From contig DGQK01000012.1 in NCBI GenBank assembly GCA_002390745.1, positions 62,001 through 126,000 of the forward strand: DNA of 64,000 nt, read 5' to 3'. Positions within the stretch are counted from its first letter, which is position 1; each line of letters begins with the position of its first letter. Source of the stretch: Bacteroidetes bacterium UBA4416 (GTDB taxonomy: Bacteria > Bacteroidota > Bacteroidia > B-17B0 > Aurantibacillaceae). Under the pieces are notes generated by a model that was given only the letters and a program-made list of their open reading frames with translations, searched no databases and had not been told where the DNA came from. Both the position numbers and the translations under genes were made by a program. Of this stretch, positions 27,873 through 36,526 are shown in pieces.

Positions 27873-29282
27873 ATGAAAAAACTCATCCCCTATATCCTGC
27901 TGATCCTTGCATTTACAGGCAACGAAACGCTCACCGCGCAGCAGAACAGCCTGTTCAACACTTACAGCCTCGACCCCCTTCAGCTCAACATTGCTTATGC
28001 CGGAGCATCCTGCACCGAAGCCAATGTGCATTACCGCAGCCAATGGATCGGGATGAAAGAAACTCCGAAGCTCATTCAGCTCAATGCCCATACGGCTTTG
28101 GGTAAAAGCAATGCCCTGGCCCTGAGGGTCAATTCACAACAGCAGGGCTTGCTCAATACCATGCAGGCCACCCTGGGCTATGCCTACCGCTTCCGCATCA
28201 GCGAAACCGCTAAGGTTCATCTGGGCATCGGGGTGGGCTGGACACAGGCGGCCCTCAATGCGCAGAAGGCTGTGGTGATAGACGCCAACGATGTAACGTT
28301 GAATGGCAGCAGCCGCCAGACCGCCAACGGCTTTGATTCTGAGTTCGGCGCCATGGTAGTGGGAGAAAAACTGAAAGCCGGTGTCGCCGTTCAGCATGTG
28401 TACAATTCCAATCCCGTTTTTTCAGGCAGCAGCACCTACAAAACCCTGCCGCAGTTCAATACACAGGTGTCTTATACCTTCAATAAGCATAGGAACGTAG
28501 AGATCGAGCCCTGGCTGCTCGACCGCTACACCCTTGGCGGAACGCACGTGGTAGAAGGCATGCTTAACTTCAACTTTGTAAAGACGATCACCGTTGGCGC
28601 CGGCTATCGCAGCAGCTACGGCGTAATGGCTTTGCTGGGCGCGAAGGTAGCGAACATTAAGCTGGCGTATAGCTTTGATTACGGCACCGGCAAAAATGCG
28701 ACCAACCTTGGCTCCTCGCACCAGGTGATGCTGGGCTTCAGCATGTGCAGGGCCGCTAAGCCCCGCAAGCCGGCCGAAGAAAAAGAGCCTGTGGTAGTAA
28801 CTCCAACGGTGGCACCGGCTCCGGAACCGGTGAAGGAGGAAGCGGTAGCACTGAAAGAAGAACCTAAGACGGAAGAACTTAAGCAGGAGGAACCAAAGCC
28901 GCAGCCACAGCCGCAACCGGAGAAAGAAGACATCCTGGCGAAGATGAACAAAGTAGCGGAAGAGGTCGTGTTTGGCCTTAATGAATCGCGGCTGGATGAA
29001 TCAGGCTTGAAGAAGCTGGACGAGATCGCCGCTCTGATGAAAAGAGATCCGGACCTGGTGATCAACATCGTTGGCCATACCTGCAACCTGGGAACCATGG
29101 AACACAACAGGATCCTTTCTGTTCGCCGGGCTACCTATGTGAGGGATCAGTTGTTAAGACGCAGTGTGAATCCTAAGAATATCGACCGCAGCAAAGGTGT
29201 TGGTGCCGACGATGCCTTGTTTGATAATGATTCGGAGCAACAGCGCAAAAACAGGACCGTAAGGTTTGAAAGCGCAAAGTAG
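27873..29282 (+). CDS. SprF/PorP-like outer-membrane protein fused to an OmpA domain
   Basis: A 469-residue protein starting at ATG 27873, 39 bases after the adhesin stop (a longer frame from 27837 lacks a signal peptide at its start). Signal peptide at 1-23 (MKKLIPYILLILAF...). Residues ~25-290 match the PorP/SprF outer-membrane family: NSLFNTYSLDPLQLNIAYAG here as PLQLNIAYAG, then YRSQWIGMKETPK and alternating beta-strand sequence. A Pro/Glu/Lys-rich linker (~300-350) leads to an OmpA-type peptidoglycan-binding domain (VVFGLNESRLDESGLKK, VGHTCNLGTMEHN, ending RKNRTVRFES). SprF is needed for SprB export in gliding bacteria; the same role for the adjacent adhesin is inferred. The OmpA tail would anchor it to the cell wall. 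Confidence 0.85.
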   Translation: MKKLIPYILLILAFTGNETLTAQQNSLFNTYSLDPLQLNIAYAGASCTEANVHYRSQWIGMKETPKLIQLNAHTALGKSNALALRVNSQQQGLLNTMQATLGYAYRFRISETAKVHLGIGVGWTQAALNAQKAVVIDANDVTLNGSSRQTANGFDSEFGAMVVGEKLKAGVAVQHVYNSNPVFSGSSTYKTLPQFNTQVSYTFNKHRNVEIEPWLLDRYTLGGTHVVEGMLNFNFVKTITVGAGYRSSYGVMALLGAKVANIKLAYSFDYGTGKNATNLGSSHQVMLGFSMCRAAKPRKPAEEKEPVVVTPTVAPAPEPVKEEAVALKEEPKTEELKQEEPKPQPQPQPEKEDILAKMNKVAEEVVFGLNESRLDESGLKKLDEIAALMKRDPDLVINIVGHTCNLGTMEHNRILSVRRATYVRDQLLRRSVNPKNIDRSKGVGADDALFDNDSEQQRKNRTVRFESAK

Positions 29283-29344
29283 AAGAGCAGGGAGCCCGCG
29301 TCCACAGATAGACAGGCATTAACCGGTTTAAAATTCCGTGTCGG

Positions 29345-29377
29345 AAAATCCTCACGCCATATCGTGAGGATTTTTTT
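29345..29377 (+). terminator. Strong rho-independent terminator after the sprB/sprF-like pair
   Basis: A perfect 12-bp stem (29345-29356 with 29363-29374), loop CCATAT, then a T-run to 29377. It separates the adhesin operon from the next cargo gene. Confidence 0.88.
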
Positions 29378-29451
29378 ATGAAATGTCCCCGGGATGCGGG
29401 CAAAGAGGCATTTCAGGTATTTCTACCCGGTATTCGGGGCTACGTAATTTG

Positions 29452-29459
29452 TAACTTTG
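29452..29459 (+). promoter_or_regulatory. Candidate -7 element for the cargo gene at 29483
   Basis: TAACTTTG matches TAnnTTTG exactly, 24 bases before the ATG and just after the preceding terminator. No clear -33 TTG. Confidence 0.45.
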
Positions 29460-29482
29460 CTACGTGTCAATCCACCTTGCTC

Positions 29483-30982
29483 ATGAGAAAATATGTACTG
29501 CTCCTCGTTTCTATCTTCGGCTCTTCTGCTTTTTTAGCACAGTCTACAGAAACGTTTGAAACGGAAACTGCTGCTTCCACATCGTTTACCGATAACGGCC
29601 AGGTTTTTAACATCACCTCGCAGGCAGGAGGGCCTTTTGATATCCAGGCAGGCTTCCCGGGAACCGGATGGAACGGAACGGCTGCCGACAACCGTTACAT
29701 CGATAATGACGGCTTTGCGGCTACAGGCTTTACGGTAGGTTTCACCATTTCTTCGGCAGGCGCTGTGCCATTTAAGCTGAACAGCATGTATCTGTTTTTT
29801 TCAAATGCGGCATCTCTGAATCAAAATGTGGCAGGCTCTTTAACCCTGGAGGGGAAGCGCGGAGGCGTGACCCAATATACGGCAACAGCAAGCAGCGGGT
29901 TTGTGACCAGCACAGCTACGAATAATGGATTTACGTTTATCAATATGTCGACCTTCGGCGGCTCTAATAATTCCAGCACCCTCATCGATCAGATTGTCAT
30001 TACAACAGGCGGCCAGTTTGAATACGTGGCCCTGGATGCTTTTAACTGGAGCACTTCCTCCGTATTCTCCGCAGCAATTTCCCAGACCAATAGCGCCTGC
30101 TATGGCGGTACCGGCTTTGCCAGCGTGAGCGCTTCGGGCGGAACACCGGGCTATACCTATTCCTGGACACCCAGCGGCGGTACAGGTTCCACATCCACTG
30201 CTTTGCCGGCAGGAAATTACACCTGCACGATCAAGGATGCCACTATGGCTACGCTCACAAAAACTTTTACCATCACTCAACCCGCACCCCTTATTGTCGG
30301 GGCTATGGCTTCTCCTGCTTCAGCCCTTATCTGCCAGGGCGCGTCAGTGAGCCTCAGCGGAACAGGAGCCTCTACCTACACCTGGACAGGAGGCGTTGTG
30401 AACGGTGTGGCGTTTAATCCGACCACAACGGCAACGTATACGGTTACGGGCGCCAATGCCAGCGGCTGCACCAATACAGCGGCGATCACGGTAACGGTCA
30501 ACGCCCTGCCTGCCATCGCAGCGATAAGCAGCAGCAGCGTGATCTGCTCAGGAAGCAGCGCTACCTTAACCGCAACGGGGGCCAGTAGCTATACCTGGAG
30601 CACAGGCGGAAATGCTGCCGGCATCACGGTGAGTCCTGCTGTTACAACGACTTACACCGTAGCGGGCACAAACGCAAATGGTTGTTCGGCAACAGCGGCT
30701 CTCACACAAAGCGTTTCGTTGTGCACCGGTCTTGGGAAGCAGCCTTTGTCGTCCGCTGTGCTTACGGCGGTTTACCCTAACCCTAATCAGGGCCTGTTTT
30801 CTATAGAAATACCGGCAAGTTCGGATGTAAGCATCAGCAATGCTTTAGGACAAATCCTGTTTAACCGGATACTCGACGCAGGTACGCATGAGCTCGATCT
30901 GCTTGAGCAGGCGGCAGGAATTTACACGGTGAAGATCATTTCGGGCAACAGGCAGGAAGTGTTTAAATTGATCAAAAACTGA
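29483..30982 (+). CDS. Secreted repeat protein with T9SS type A sorting domain
   Basis: A 499-residue protein. The ATG at 29483 opens the signal peptide MRKYVLLLVSIFGSSAFLAQ; the frame is open upstream but that part lacks export features. Residues ~20-185 form a beta-rich domain (SFTDNGQVFNIT ... FEYVALDAFNWS), then one SprB-type repeat (NSACYGGTGFASVSASGGTPG) and two Ig-like repeats closely resembling those of the adhesin at 23088. The end (VYPNPNQGLFSIEIP ... VFKLIKN) is a type A sorting signal, unlike the type B domain of the adhesin. It is probably displayed on the surface by T9SS as an accessory adhesin. The shared repeats suggest recombination between the two genes. Confidence 0.82.
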   Translation: MRKYVLLLVSIFGSSAFLAQSTETFETETAASTSFTDNGQVFNITSQAGGPFDIQAGFPGTGWNGTAADNRYIDNDGFAATGFTVGFTISSAGAVPFKLNSMYLFFSNAASLNQNVAGSLTLEGKRGGVTQYTATASSGFVTSTATNNGFTFINMSTFGGSNNSSTLIDQIVITTGGQFEYVALDAFNWSTSSVFSAAISQTNSACYGGTGFASVSASGGTPGYTYSWTPSGGTGSTSTALPAGNYTCTIKDATMATLTKTFTITQPAPLIVGAMASPASALICQGASVSLSGTGASTYTWTGGVVNGVAFNPTTTATYTVTGANASGCTNTAAITVTVNALPAIAAISSSSVICSGSSATLTATGASSYTWSTGGNAAGITVSPAVTTTYTVAGTNANGCSATAALTQSVSLCTGLGKQPLSSAVLTAVYPNPNQGLFSIEIPASSDVSISNALGQILFNRILDAGTHELDLLEQAAGIYTVKIISGNRQEVFKLIKN

Positions 30983-31060
30983 TGTGTTTTCCCGCGCAGG
31001 TTAAAGCTACTTCCTGCAGAAAGAACATTACGTTTACAGAACATCCTCCTTCCTGAATGG

Positions 31061-31115
31061 CAAGCACAAAAAAAGCTATCCGTCGAACGAGGGATAGCTT
31101 TTTTAATGTTGCTTG
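31061..31115. terminator. Bidirectional rho-independent terminator
   Basis: GCTATCC (31075-31081) pairs with GGATAGC (31092-31098), flanked by an A-run before and a T-run after so it can serve both strands. An outer CAAGCA/TGCTTG pair (31061-31066 with 31110-31115) extends it. It lies between the convergent genes ending at 30982 and 31120. Confidence 0.85.
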
Positions 31116-31119
31116 CCTG

Positions 31120-31632
31120 TTAGTGGTGATGCCCGCCCGGCCCGTGTACGTGGCCGTGTGCAATCTCTTCAGGCGTAGCTTCCCTGATATCGAGTACTTC
31201 GCCCACAAAATGCAAATGGTGGTCTGCCAGCGGGTGGTTGAAATCCATGATCACATAATCGTCGCCGATTTCCTGTACAAAGCCCATCAACTGGTTTCCG
31301 TCGGCATCGTTCATCATCAGCTCTTCGCCTTCTTTCACACGTTCAGCATCAAATTTTCCGTCAACCTCAAAGGCATTTTTCGGGATCTTGGCGATCATTT
31401 CCTGGTCGGAAAGACCATAAGCGCTTTCCGGATTGATTTTGAAATCGAATTTGTCGCCTACTTTTTTATTCAGCAGGTTTTTTTCGAAATCCGGTAATAA
31501 TTGCCCAACCCCAAACATAAATACGAAAGGATGCTCGCTGCTGGTTTGCTCAACTAATTCAGGAGCTTCGTCGTTTATGTGAGAAGATAAATGATAATTT
31601 ACCGTTACTACTTTGTTATTGTCAATGGTCAT
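31120..31632 (-). CDS. FKBP-type peptidyl-prolyl isomerase, SlyD-like
   Basis: A 170-residue cytosolic prolyl isomerase/chaperone of the SlyD subgroup. The N-terminal half-FKBP domain contains VTVNYHLSS and FMFGVGQLLPDFEKNLL, the inserted flap domain (~75-125) is present, and the FKBP fold resumes with DFNHPLADHHLHFVGEVLD. The C-terminus is His-rich (HGHVHGPGGHHH), as in metal-binding SlyD proteins that bind nickel. It is transcribed alone, convergent with the cargo gene at 29483 with a shared terminator between them. Confidence 0.93.
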   Translation of the reverse strand: MTIDNNKVVTVNYHLSSHINDEAPELVEQTSSEHPFVFMFGVGQLLPDFEKNLLNKKVGDKFDFKINPESAYGLSDQEMIAKIPKNAFEVDGKFDAERVKEGEELMMNDADGNQLMGFVQEIGDDYVIMDFNHPLADHHLHFVGEVLDIREATPEEIAHGHVHGPGGHHH

Positions 31633-31745
31633 TGTTTAATTTTTTTGCCCGCAGATTTCGCAGATTCCACAGATTATACATTTATGTTAGTTATGGCAAT
31701 TTTTCAATTGCTGTCCTGCGGAATTTGCGAGATCCGCCGGAAATT

Positions 31746-33269
31746 TTAAAAATCAAATTTGATGCCTTGTGCCAGCGTGAGCTTGGTGCCGTAGTTGATG
31801 GTGTTGGTCTGACGGCGCATGTATGCTTTCCAGCTGTCGGAGCCACTTTCGCGGCCACCGCCGGTTTCTTTCTCGCCGCCGAATGCACCGCCGATCTCAG
31901 CGCCACTGGTACCGATGTTCACATTGGCAATACCGCAGTCGCTGCCTGCCGCCGATAAGAACTGTTCCGACTCGCGCATGTTCAGCGTCATGATGGAAGA
32001 AGATAAGCCCTGAGGAACGCCATTCTGTAATTCAATAGCTTCTTCGATGGTTTTGTATTTCATGATGTAGAGAACCGGCGCAAAGGTTTCGTGCTGTACG
32101 ATCTCGAAGTCATTTTTAGCCTCGGCGATGCATGGTTTTACATAGCATCCGCTTTCATAGCCTTTGCCTTCCAGAACGCCGCCCGGCACCAATACTTTTC
32201 CGCCTTCGGAGATCACGCGCTCAATAGAAGCCAGGTAATCTTTTACGGCAGCTTTGTCGATGAGCGGGCCCACGTGGTTGTTCTCGTCCAGAGGATCGCC
32301 GATGCGCAATTGTTTGTATGCGCTGATGAGTTTTTGTTTTACATCTTCGTAAATATCTTCGTGGATAATTAAACGGCGTGTAGAGGTGCAGCGTTGGCCT
32401 GCTGTACCTACGGCGCCGAATACGATACCCGGCAGGCAGGCTTTCAGGTCGGCATGCTGCGAAATGATGATGGCGTTGTTCCCGCCCAGCTCGAGGATGG
32501 AACGGCCGAAACGGTTGGCCACTTTGGTGCCCACGATCTTGCCCACACGGGTTGATCCTGTGGCAGATACCAATGGTACGCGTGGGTCTTCACACATCTT
32601 TTCGCCGATAGCGCCCGGGCTTACGAGCAGGCAGGAGATGCCTTCCGGTAAGTTGTTTTCGGCAGCTACCTCATTCCAGATGTTATGGCAGGCCACAGCG
32701 CAGAGAGGCACTTTGCTGGATGGCTTCCAGATGCATACGTCGCCACAGATCCAGGCCAGGGCCGTATTCCAGTTCCACACAGCTACCGGGAAATTGAAAG
32801 CGGAAATAATGCCGACGATTCCCAGCGGATGCCATTGCTCATACATGCGGTGGCTTTCCCTTTCGGAGTGCATGGTGAGGCCATACAGCTGGCGGGATAC
32901 GCCTACTGCAAAGTCGCAGATGTCGATCATTTCCTGAACTTCTCCCAGGCCTTCCTGTAGCGATTTTCCCATTTCATAGGATACCAGCTGGCCGAGGTCC
33001 TGTTTTTTGGCACGTAATTTTTCTCCAAACTGGCGCACAATTTCTCCGCGTTTCGGAGCCGGCACCAAACGCCAGCTCTTAAAGGCTTCGCCGGCTACCT
33101 GCACCACTTTTTCATAATCGGCCGCATTGGCCGCCTTTACTTTCGCGATCAGCTTTCCGTCAACCGGGCTGTAGGATTCGATCACATCGCCATTGGCGAA
33201 ATAATTCTTACCGGTAGAGCATCCGATGTTCAGGTCTTTAATTCCGAGCGCTTTTAATACTTTTTCCAT
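31746..33269 (-). CDS. Aldehyde dehydrogenase, ALDH7 (aminoadipate-semialdehyde) type
   Basis: A 507-residue NAD(P)-dependent aldehyde dehydrogenase. The catalytic Cys lies in GTAGQRCTSTRRL and the general-base Glu in LELGGNNAII, both characteristic of the ALDH7/antiquitin subgroup, which oxidises 2-aminoadipate 6-semialdehyde (piperideine-6-carboxylate) in lysine degradation. WNTALAWICGDVCIWKPS, seen here as ICGDVCIWKPSSK, is the usual cofactor-binding stretch. Length is normal. No lysine-catabolism partner is adjacent, so the substrate is inferred from subfamily motifs. Confidence 0.88.
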   Translation of the reverse strand: MEKVLKALGIKDLNIGCSTGKNYFANGDVIESYSPVDGKLIAKVKAANAADYEKVVQVAGEAFKSWRLVPAPKRGEIVRQFGEKLRAKKQDLGQLVSYEMGKSLQEGLGEVQEMIDICDFAVGVSRQLYGLTMHSERESHRMYEQWHPLGIVGIISAFNFPVAVWNWNTALAWICGDVCIWKPSSKVPLCAVACHNIWNEVAAENNLPEGISCLLVSPGAIGEKMCEDPRVPLVSATGSTRVGKIVGTKVANRFGRSILELGGNNAIIISQHADLKACLPGIVFGAVGTAGQRCTSTRRLIIHEDIYEDVKQKLISAYKQLRIGDPLDENNHVGPLIDKAAVKDYLASIERVISEGGKVLVPGGVLEGKGYESGCYVKPCIAEAKNDFEIVQHETFAPVLYIMKYKTIEEAIELQNGVPQGLSSSIMTLNMRESEQFLSAAGSDCGIANVNIGTSGAEIGGAFGGEKETGGGRESGSDSWKAYMRRQTNTINYGTKLTLAQGIKFDF

Positions 33270-33399
33270 ATAGTTTATTCTGATGTTTTTTTTAAATAAC
33301 GAAGCTTAAAGATAGGAAATATATTAAGCCGGATTCATAAAAAATAATATAAAAACAGGCTTGCATTATATTTGATTTTCAGGGGCTAAGGCCCGGATT

Positions 33400-33747
33400 T
33401 TATTTCTCCGACTTTTTGCCTGGAAAGATGTTAAGGGCTTTCACACTGTTCTTGAGCCTGTCGAAGAAGCGATTGGTGGTTTGAACAATCGGCGTGGCAT
33501 ACATGTGAAATTCTTTATTGGGAAATTCTCTGGCCAGCAGGCTTTCAATCTCACTGAACAATAAAGATTTGGTGGCAAATTGCAGCTTGTATACGGAGGT
33601 TTGCTCCTGGATCCCTTCCGGGGTCAGGTACGACGCTTGTTCCGGAGTTCCGACAATAACATTGGTAGCAAATTTATGTGTCAGAATAATGCTGATGATG
33701 GCATCGAGCTGTTCTTTGTTAGACGTGATGAGGTTTAGCAGGACCAT
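33400..33747 (-). CDS. CutA-like small protein
   Basis: A 115-residue soluble protein without signal or membrane segments. The layout (a first strand LLNLITSN, a helix, a hairpin with SVYKLQFATKSLLFSEIESLL and YATPIVQTTNRFFDRL near the end) resembles the ferredoxin-like fold of CutA divalent-cation tolerance proteins, but sequence identity looks low and the family's ACVN/W signatures are missing. The C-terminus is a basic tail (FPGKKSEK). It is isolated from its neighbours by more than 100 bases on both sides. The family assignment is tentative. Confidence 0.5.
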   Translation of the reverse strand: MVLLNLITSNKEQLDAIISIILTHKFATNVIVGTPEQASYLTPEGIQEQTSVYKLQFATKSLLFSEIESLLAREFPNKEFHMYATPIVQTTNRFFDRLKNSVKALNIFPGKKSEK

Positions 33748-34011
33748 AGCAAATAATTCTCAGGGTATGAACAATTTTAATGTCTGAAATGTTTACAAAT
33801 GACGCGCTTATTACGGAAAGATACACGCGCCAACCGGGGAGATTCTTAAATTTTCACTTTGTTTAACAGCTTTGGGAAAGCCCGTTAAATATGGCTGTTC
33901 AGAGGACTTTGCTGCATTCGAAAGCTATAAAGGGCCTGCCGGATCAGGATTTTTGACTATATTGCGAATACCGCTTTCAGCTATTTTGTATATAACTTAT
34001 GTATTTTGTTT

Positions 34012-34971
34012 ATGAACACACTTCTCAACCAGCTCATCATTCGCTTTGTCCTTAAACAAAAGAAGGACTCTTACTCAAGATTTGAATTAGCCAAAGGCTT
34101 CAGGGAGCTCAAGCATATTGTGGTCAGGCTCCTGAAAGATTGCTTCCTGATGGGCCTTGGGATCTTTTCTGCGGCCTTTGGCCTTGAAAGCTTCCTGTTG
34201 CCAAGCAGTTTCATTGACGGAGGCGCTACGGGTATTTCGCTCCTGCTCGCCGAGCTCACCACAGTTCCCTTATCGCTGTTGATCCTCCTGGTCAATGCCC
34301 CTTTTATCGTCTTAGGCTTTAAGATCATCGGCAAACAGTTTGCCATTAAAACGGCTATTGCGATCATCGGCCTGGCGATCTGCATGTCTTCCTTTCATTT
34401 CCCGGAAGTCACACATGACAAGCTCCTGGTGGCGATCTTCGGCGGCTTTTTCCTCGGCTCTGGCATTGGCCTTGCCGTGAGGGGAGGCTCTGTGATCGAT
34501 GGCACGGAGGTTCTGGCGATCTTCCTCAGCAGAAAATTCGGAACAACGATGGGCGATATCATCATCGGGATCAACGTGCTGATCTTCTCTGCGGCAGCCT
34601 ATTTCCTTTCCATTGAAACGGCGCTCTATTCCATGATCACCTATCTCGCAGCGTCTAAAACGCTGGACTTCATCATCCAGGGTATCGAGGAGTATACGGG
34701 CGTTACCATCATTTCGACGCATAGCGAAGAGATCCGGAAAATGATCATCGAAACCATGGGGCGCGGTGTTACTGTTTATATGGGTAAACGCGGCTACGGA
34801 AGGCGTGGAGAGGGAAGTAACATCGATATTGTGTATACGGTAGTAACCCGCCTGGAGCTGAACAAGCTGAAGGCGGAGATCGATAGCATCGATGAGAATG
34901 CCTTTGTAGTGATGAACAGCATTAAGGACACCAAAGGCGGGATGATCAAAAAGCGACCGTTGCAACATTAG
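34012..34971 (+). CDS. YitT-family membrane protein (DUF161/DUF2179)
   Basis: A 319-residue inner-membrane protein. The ATG at 34012 is preferred to an in-frame TTG two codons upstream. After a cytosolic ~40-residue start come five hydrophobic segments with the YitT signature LLPSSFIDGGATGISLLL, then GSGIGLAVRGGSVIDGTEVLA and TALYSMITYLAASKTLDF. The last ~80 residues are a cytosolic DUF2179 domain (TIISTHSEEIRKMIIE ... VVTRLELNKLK). The family is widespread and its transported substrate is unknown. It is convergent with the PhyH-type gene at 34993, 21 bases away. Confidence 0.9.
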   Translation: MNTLLNQLIIRFVLKQKKDSYSRFELAKGFRELKHIVVRLLKDCFLMGLGIFSAAFGLESFLLPSSFIDGGATGISLLLAELTTVPLSLLILLVNAPFIVLGFKIIGKQFAIKTAIAIIGLAICMSSFHFPEVTHDKLLVAIFGGFFLGSGIGLAVRGGSVIDGTEVLAIFLSRKFGTTMGDIIIGINVLIFSAAAYFLSIETALYSMITYLAASKTLDFIIQGIEEYTGVTIISTHSEEIRKMIIETMGRGVTVYMGKRGYGRRGEGSNIDIVYTVVTRLELNKLKAEIDSIDENAFVVMNSIKDTKGGMIKKRPLQH

Positions 34972-34992
34972 TTCCTGAAAGCAATGCGTCTT

Positions 34993-35694
34993 TTACAGAG
35001 ATAATCGTTCTGCCCATTGCAGGTCACCGGGCAGCTCCATATTGGAAAATTCGATGTGGATAACGCGCCTTCTGCGTCCGTCGCTGCTCCGCTGCGAAGC
35101 GTGCACCAGCAAGGGTTTCATCATCATCAGCCCGCCCTTTTTTATGCGGCAGCAGTGTCCGTTTTCTTCTGTCACAGCGATGGTTCCGGGGCGGCAGATG
35201 CCTTTCCGGTGTGAGCCTTTCAGAACATGCAATGCCCCGTTATGTTCATCCGTATCATCGAGGTGAATGCGAAGCGTCACGATGTTTTCAAGCACAGCCG
35301 GTGGAGGCTGTACGGCAAACTGCCCCTGCTTTACAGTCCAGGCGCTGTAACCATCCAGGTCGATTTTGTTGTTTACGGAAATCGTGAGGTCCTGGTGATA
35401 GGCCACAAACCAGTTGGAATCTGCGGGCTTATCAAAGTAGATGGATTTCACCGGGAAATAACCGGGGCCAGGCTCTTCTGCGATAAGTGCGCGCAGCTTA
35501 CTGTTGAAGATCTGCGGAACGGCTTCCGGGATTTCGTTGAGAAATCGCCTGATGGCAAAGAGCCCGGCGGAACGCCTGAATGTTTCCTGGGTGCCGGATG
35601 CCTGATCGATCAGGGAAATCAGCGAATCGGCCTCGCTGTGCGAATAGATGTTTTTGATGATCGCAAAGCCATGCTCGTGAAGAGATGCGTTCAT
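34993..35694 (-). CDS. Phytanoyl-CoA dioxygenase (PhyH)-like Fe(II)/2-oxoglutarate oxygenase
   Basis: A 233-residue cytosolic oxygenase. The iron-binding facial triad is visible: His100 and Asp102 in AYHQD, and distal His198 in LLVHAS, with a 2-oxoglutarate-binding Arg in the RRRRVIHIE segment. DTDEHNGALHVLKGSH is the typical PhyH motif between them. PhyH-type enzymes hydroxylate diverse small molecules; the substrate cannot be told. It lies 18 bases after the stop of the RidA-type gene on the same strand, so it may share its transcript and possibly its pathway. Confidence 0.82.
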   Translation of the reverse strand: MNASLHEHGFAIIKNIYSHSEADSLISLIDQASGTQETFRRSAGLFAIRRFLNEIPEAVPQIFNSKLRALIAEEPGPGYFPVKSIYFDKPADSNWFVAYHQDLTISVNNKIDLDGYSAWTVKQGQFAVQPPPAVLENIVTLRIHLDDTDEHNGALHVLKGSHRKGICRPGTIAVTEENGHCCRIKKGGLMMMKPLLVHASQRSSDGRRRRVIHIEFSNMELPGDLQWAERLSL

Positions 35695-35712
35695 GCCCTT
35701 TTATTCCCGAAG

Positions 35713-36135
35713 TTAGTCGATGCTTGCAATTACCTTCAGCTCGATGGCGATGGGCGTTGGCAGGCAGTTGATCTCGATGGTGGTGCGGCAGGGAGGATTT
35801 TCTTTAAAATATTCGGCCCATAGCTTGTTGTATTTCGGAAAATCGTCTTTCATGTTGGTCAGGAATACCTGCACGTCTACGATCTTATCCCAGGAGCTGC
35901 CGGCATCTTCGAGAATGTACCTGATATTTCTGAACACCGAATGGCATTGCGCTTCGATATCGTAGGATGTGATATTTCCCTGTTCATCCAGTTCCACTCC
36001 CGGAATTTTCTTCGTGCCGCGTTCACGTGGGCCCACGCCGCTTAAGAATAAAAGATTGCCGACGCGGCGTGCGTGCGGGTATAAGCCCACCGGTTCAGGG
36101 GCTTTGGAAGATTCGATAGATGATTCGTTGCTCAT
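35713..36135 (-). CDS. RidA-family deaminase, 2-aminomuconate deaminase type
   Basis: A 140-residue RidA/YjgF-fold protein. The N-terminal segment EPVGLYPHARRVGNLLFLSG and later FRNIRYILEDAGSSWDKI, VFLTNM and a CRTTIEINCLP stretch match the subgroup that includes 2-aminomuconate deaminases (2-aminomuconate to 4-oxalocrotonate plus ammonia) more closely than generic RidA imine hydrolases. A semialdehyde dehydrogenase that would supply 2-aminomuconate is encoded nearby (37746-39191). Both belong to the oxidative branch of kynurenine/3-hydroxyanthranilate breakdown, though the ring-opening enzymes are not in the window. Subgroup assignment is from motif memory. Confidence 0.78.
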   Translation of the reverse strand: MSNESSIESSKAPEPVGLYPHARRVGNLLFLSGVGPRERGTKKIPGVELDEQGNITSYDIEAQCHSVFRNIRYILEDAGSSWDKIVDVQVFLTNMKDDFPKYNKLWAEYFKENPPCRTTIEINCLPTPIAIELKVIASID

Positions 36136-36168
36136 GGTCTTTGTTTTTAATCGTATGGTATGTATCTT

Positions 36169-36510
36169 TTATGGTATGTCAATCCGGATATTTTTATCGT
36201 TTAGCCCGACGTTGTCTTTTTGCGCCAGCTTTTTTCCATCTTTATAGGCTGTGAGCCATTTGGTCTTTGATCTGGAAGCTGTTTTTTCAGAAATGATAAA
36301 GTTTCCGTCAGCATCGGTATAGATCTGCCCGATGACCACTTCCGAGCAGTTTTCACCGTTGGTTTTGCATTGCACAAAATTGATCAGTACGCCCTCTGCG
36401 CCTTTTCCTGTACTCATGCTCACCACCGTCCCGCTGATGCTGCTTTTCTTAATGTCGCAGGCCAGTAATAGGCAGCAGAAGCAAAAAAGAAGAAGGCTGT
36501 GCTTTATCAT
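36169..36510 (-). CDS. Small lipoprotein with carboxypeptidase-regulatory-like domain
   Basis: A 113-residue protein with a clear lipoprotein signal (CFCCLLLAC, Cys at about residue 18). The mature part SGTVVSMSTGKGAEGVLINF and GQIYTDADGNFIIS fits a single carboxypeptidase-regulatory/transthyretin-like beta domain, common in Bacteroidota envelope proteins. It lies between thiL (17 bases upstream on this strand) and the RidA-type gene (33 bases downstream). Role unknown. Confidence 0.75.
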   Translation of the reverse strand: MIKHSLLLFCFCCLLLACDIKKSSISGTVVSMSTGKGAEGVLINFVQCKTNGENCSEVVIGQIYTDADGNFIISEKTASRSKTKWLTAYKDGKKLAQKDNVGLNDKNIRIDIP

Positions 36511-36526
36511 CAGATGAAATGTAATA

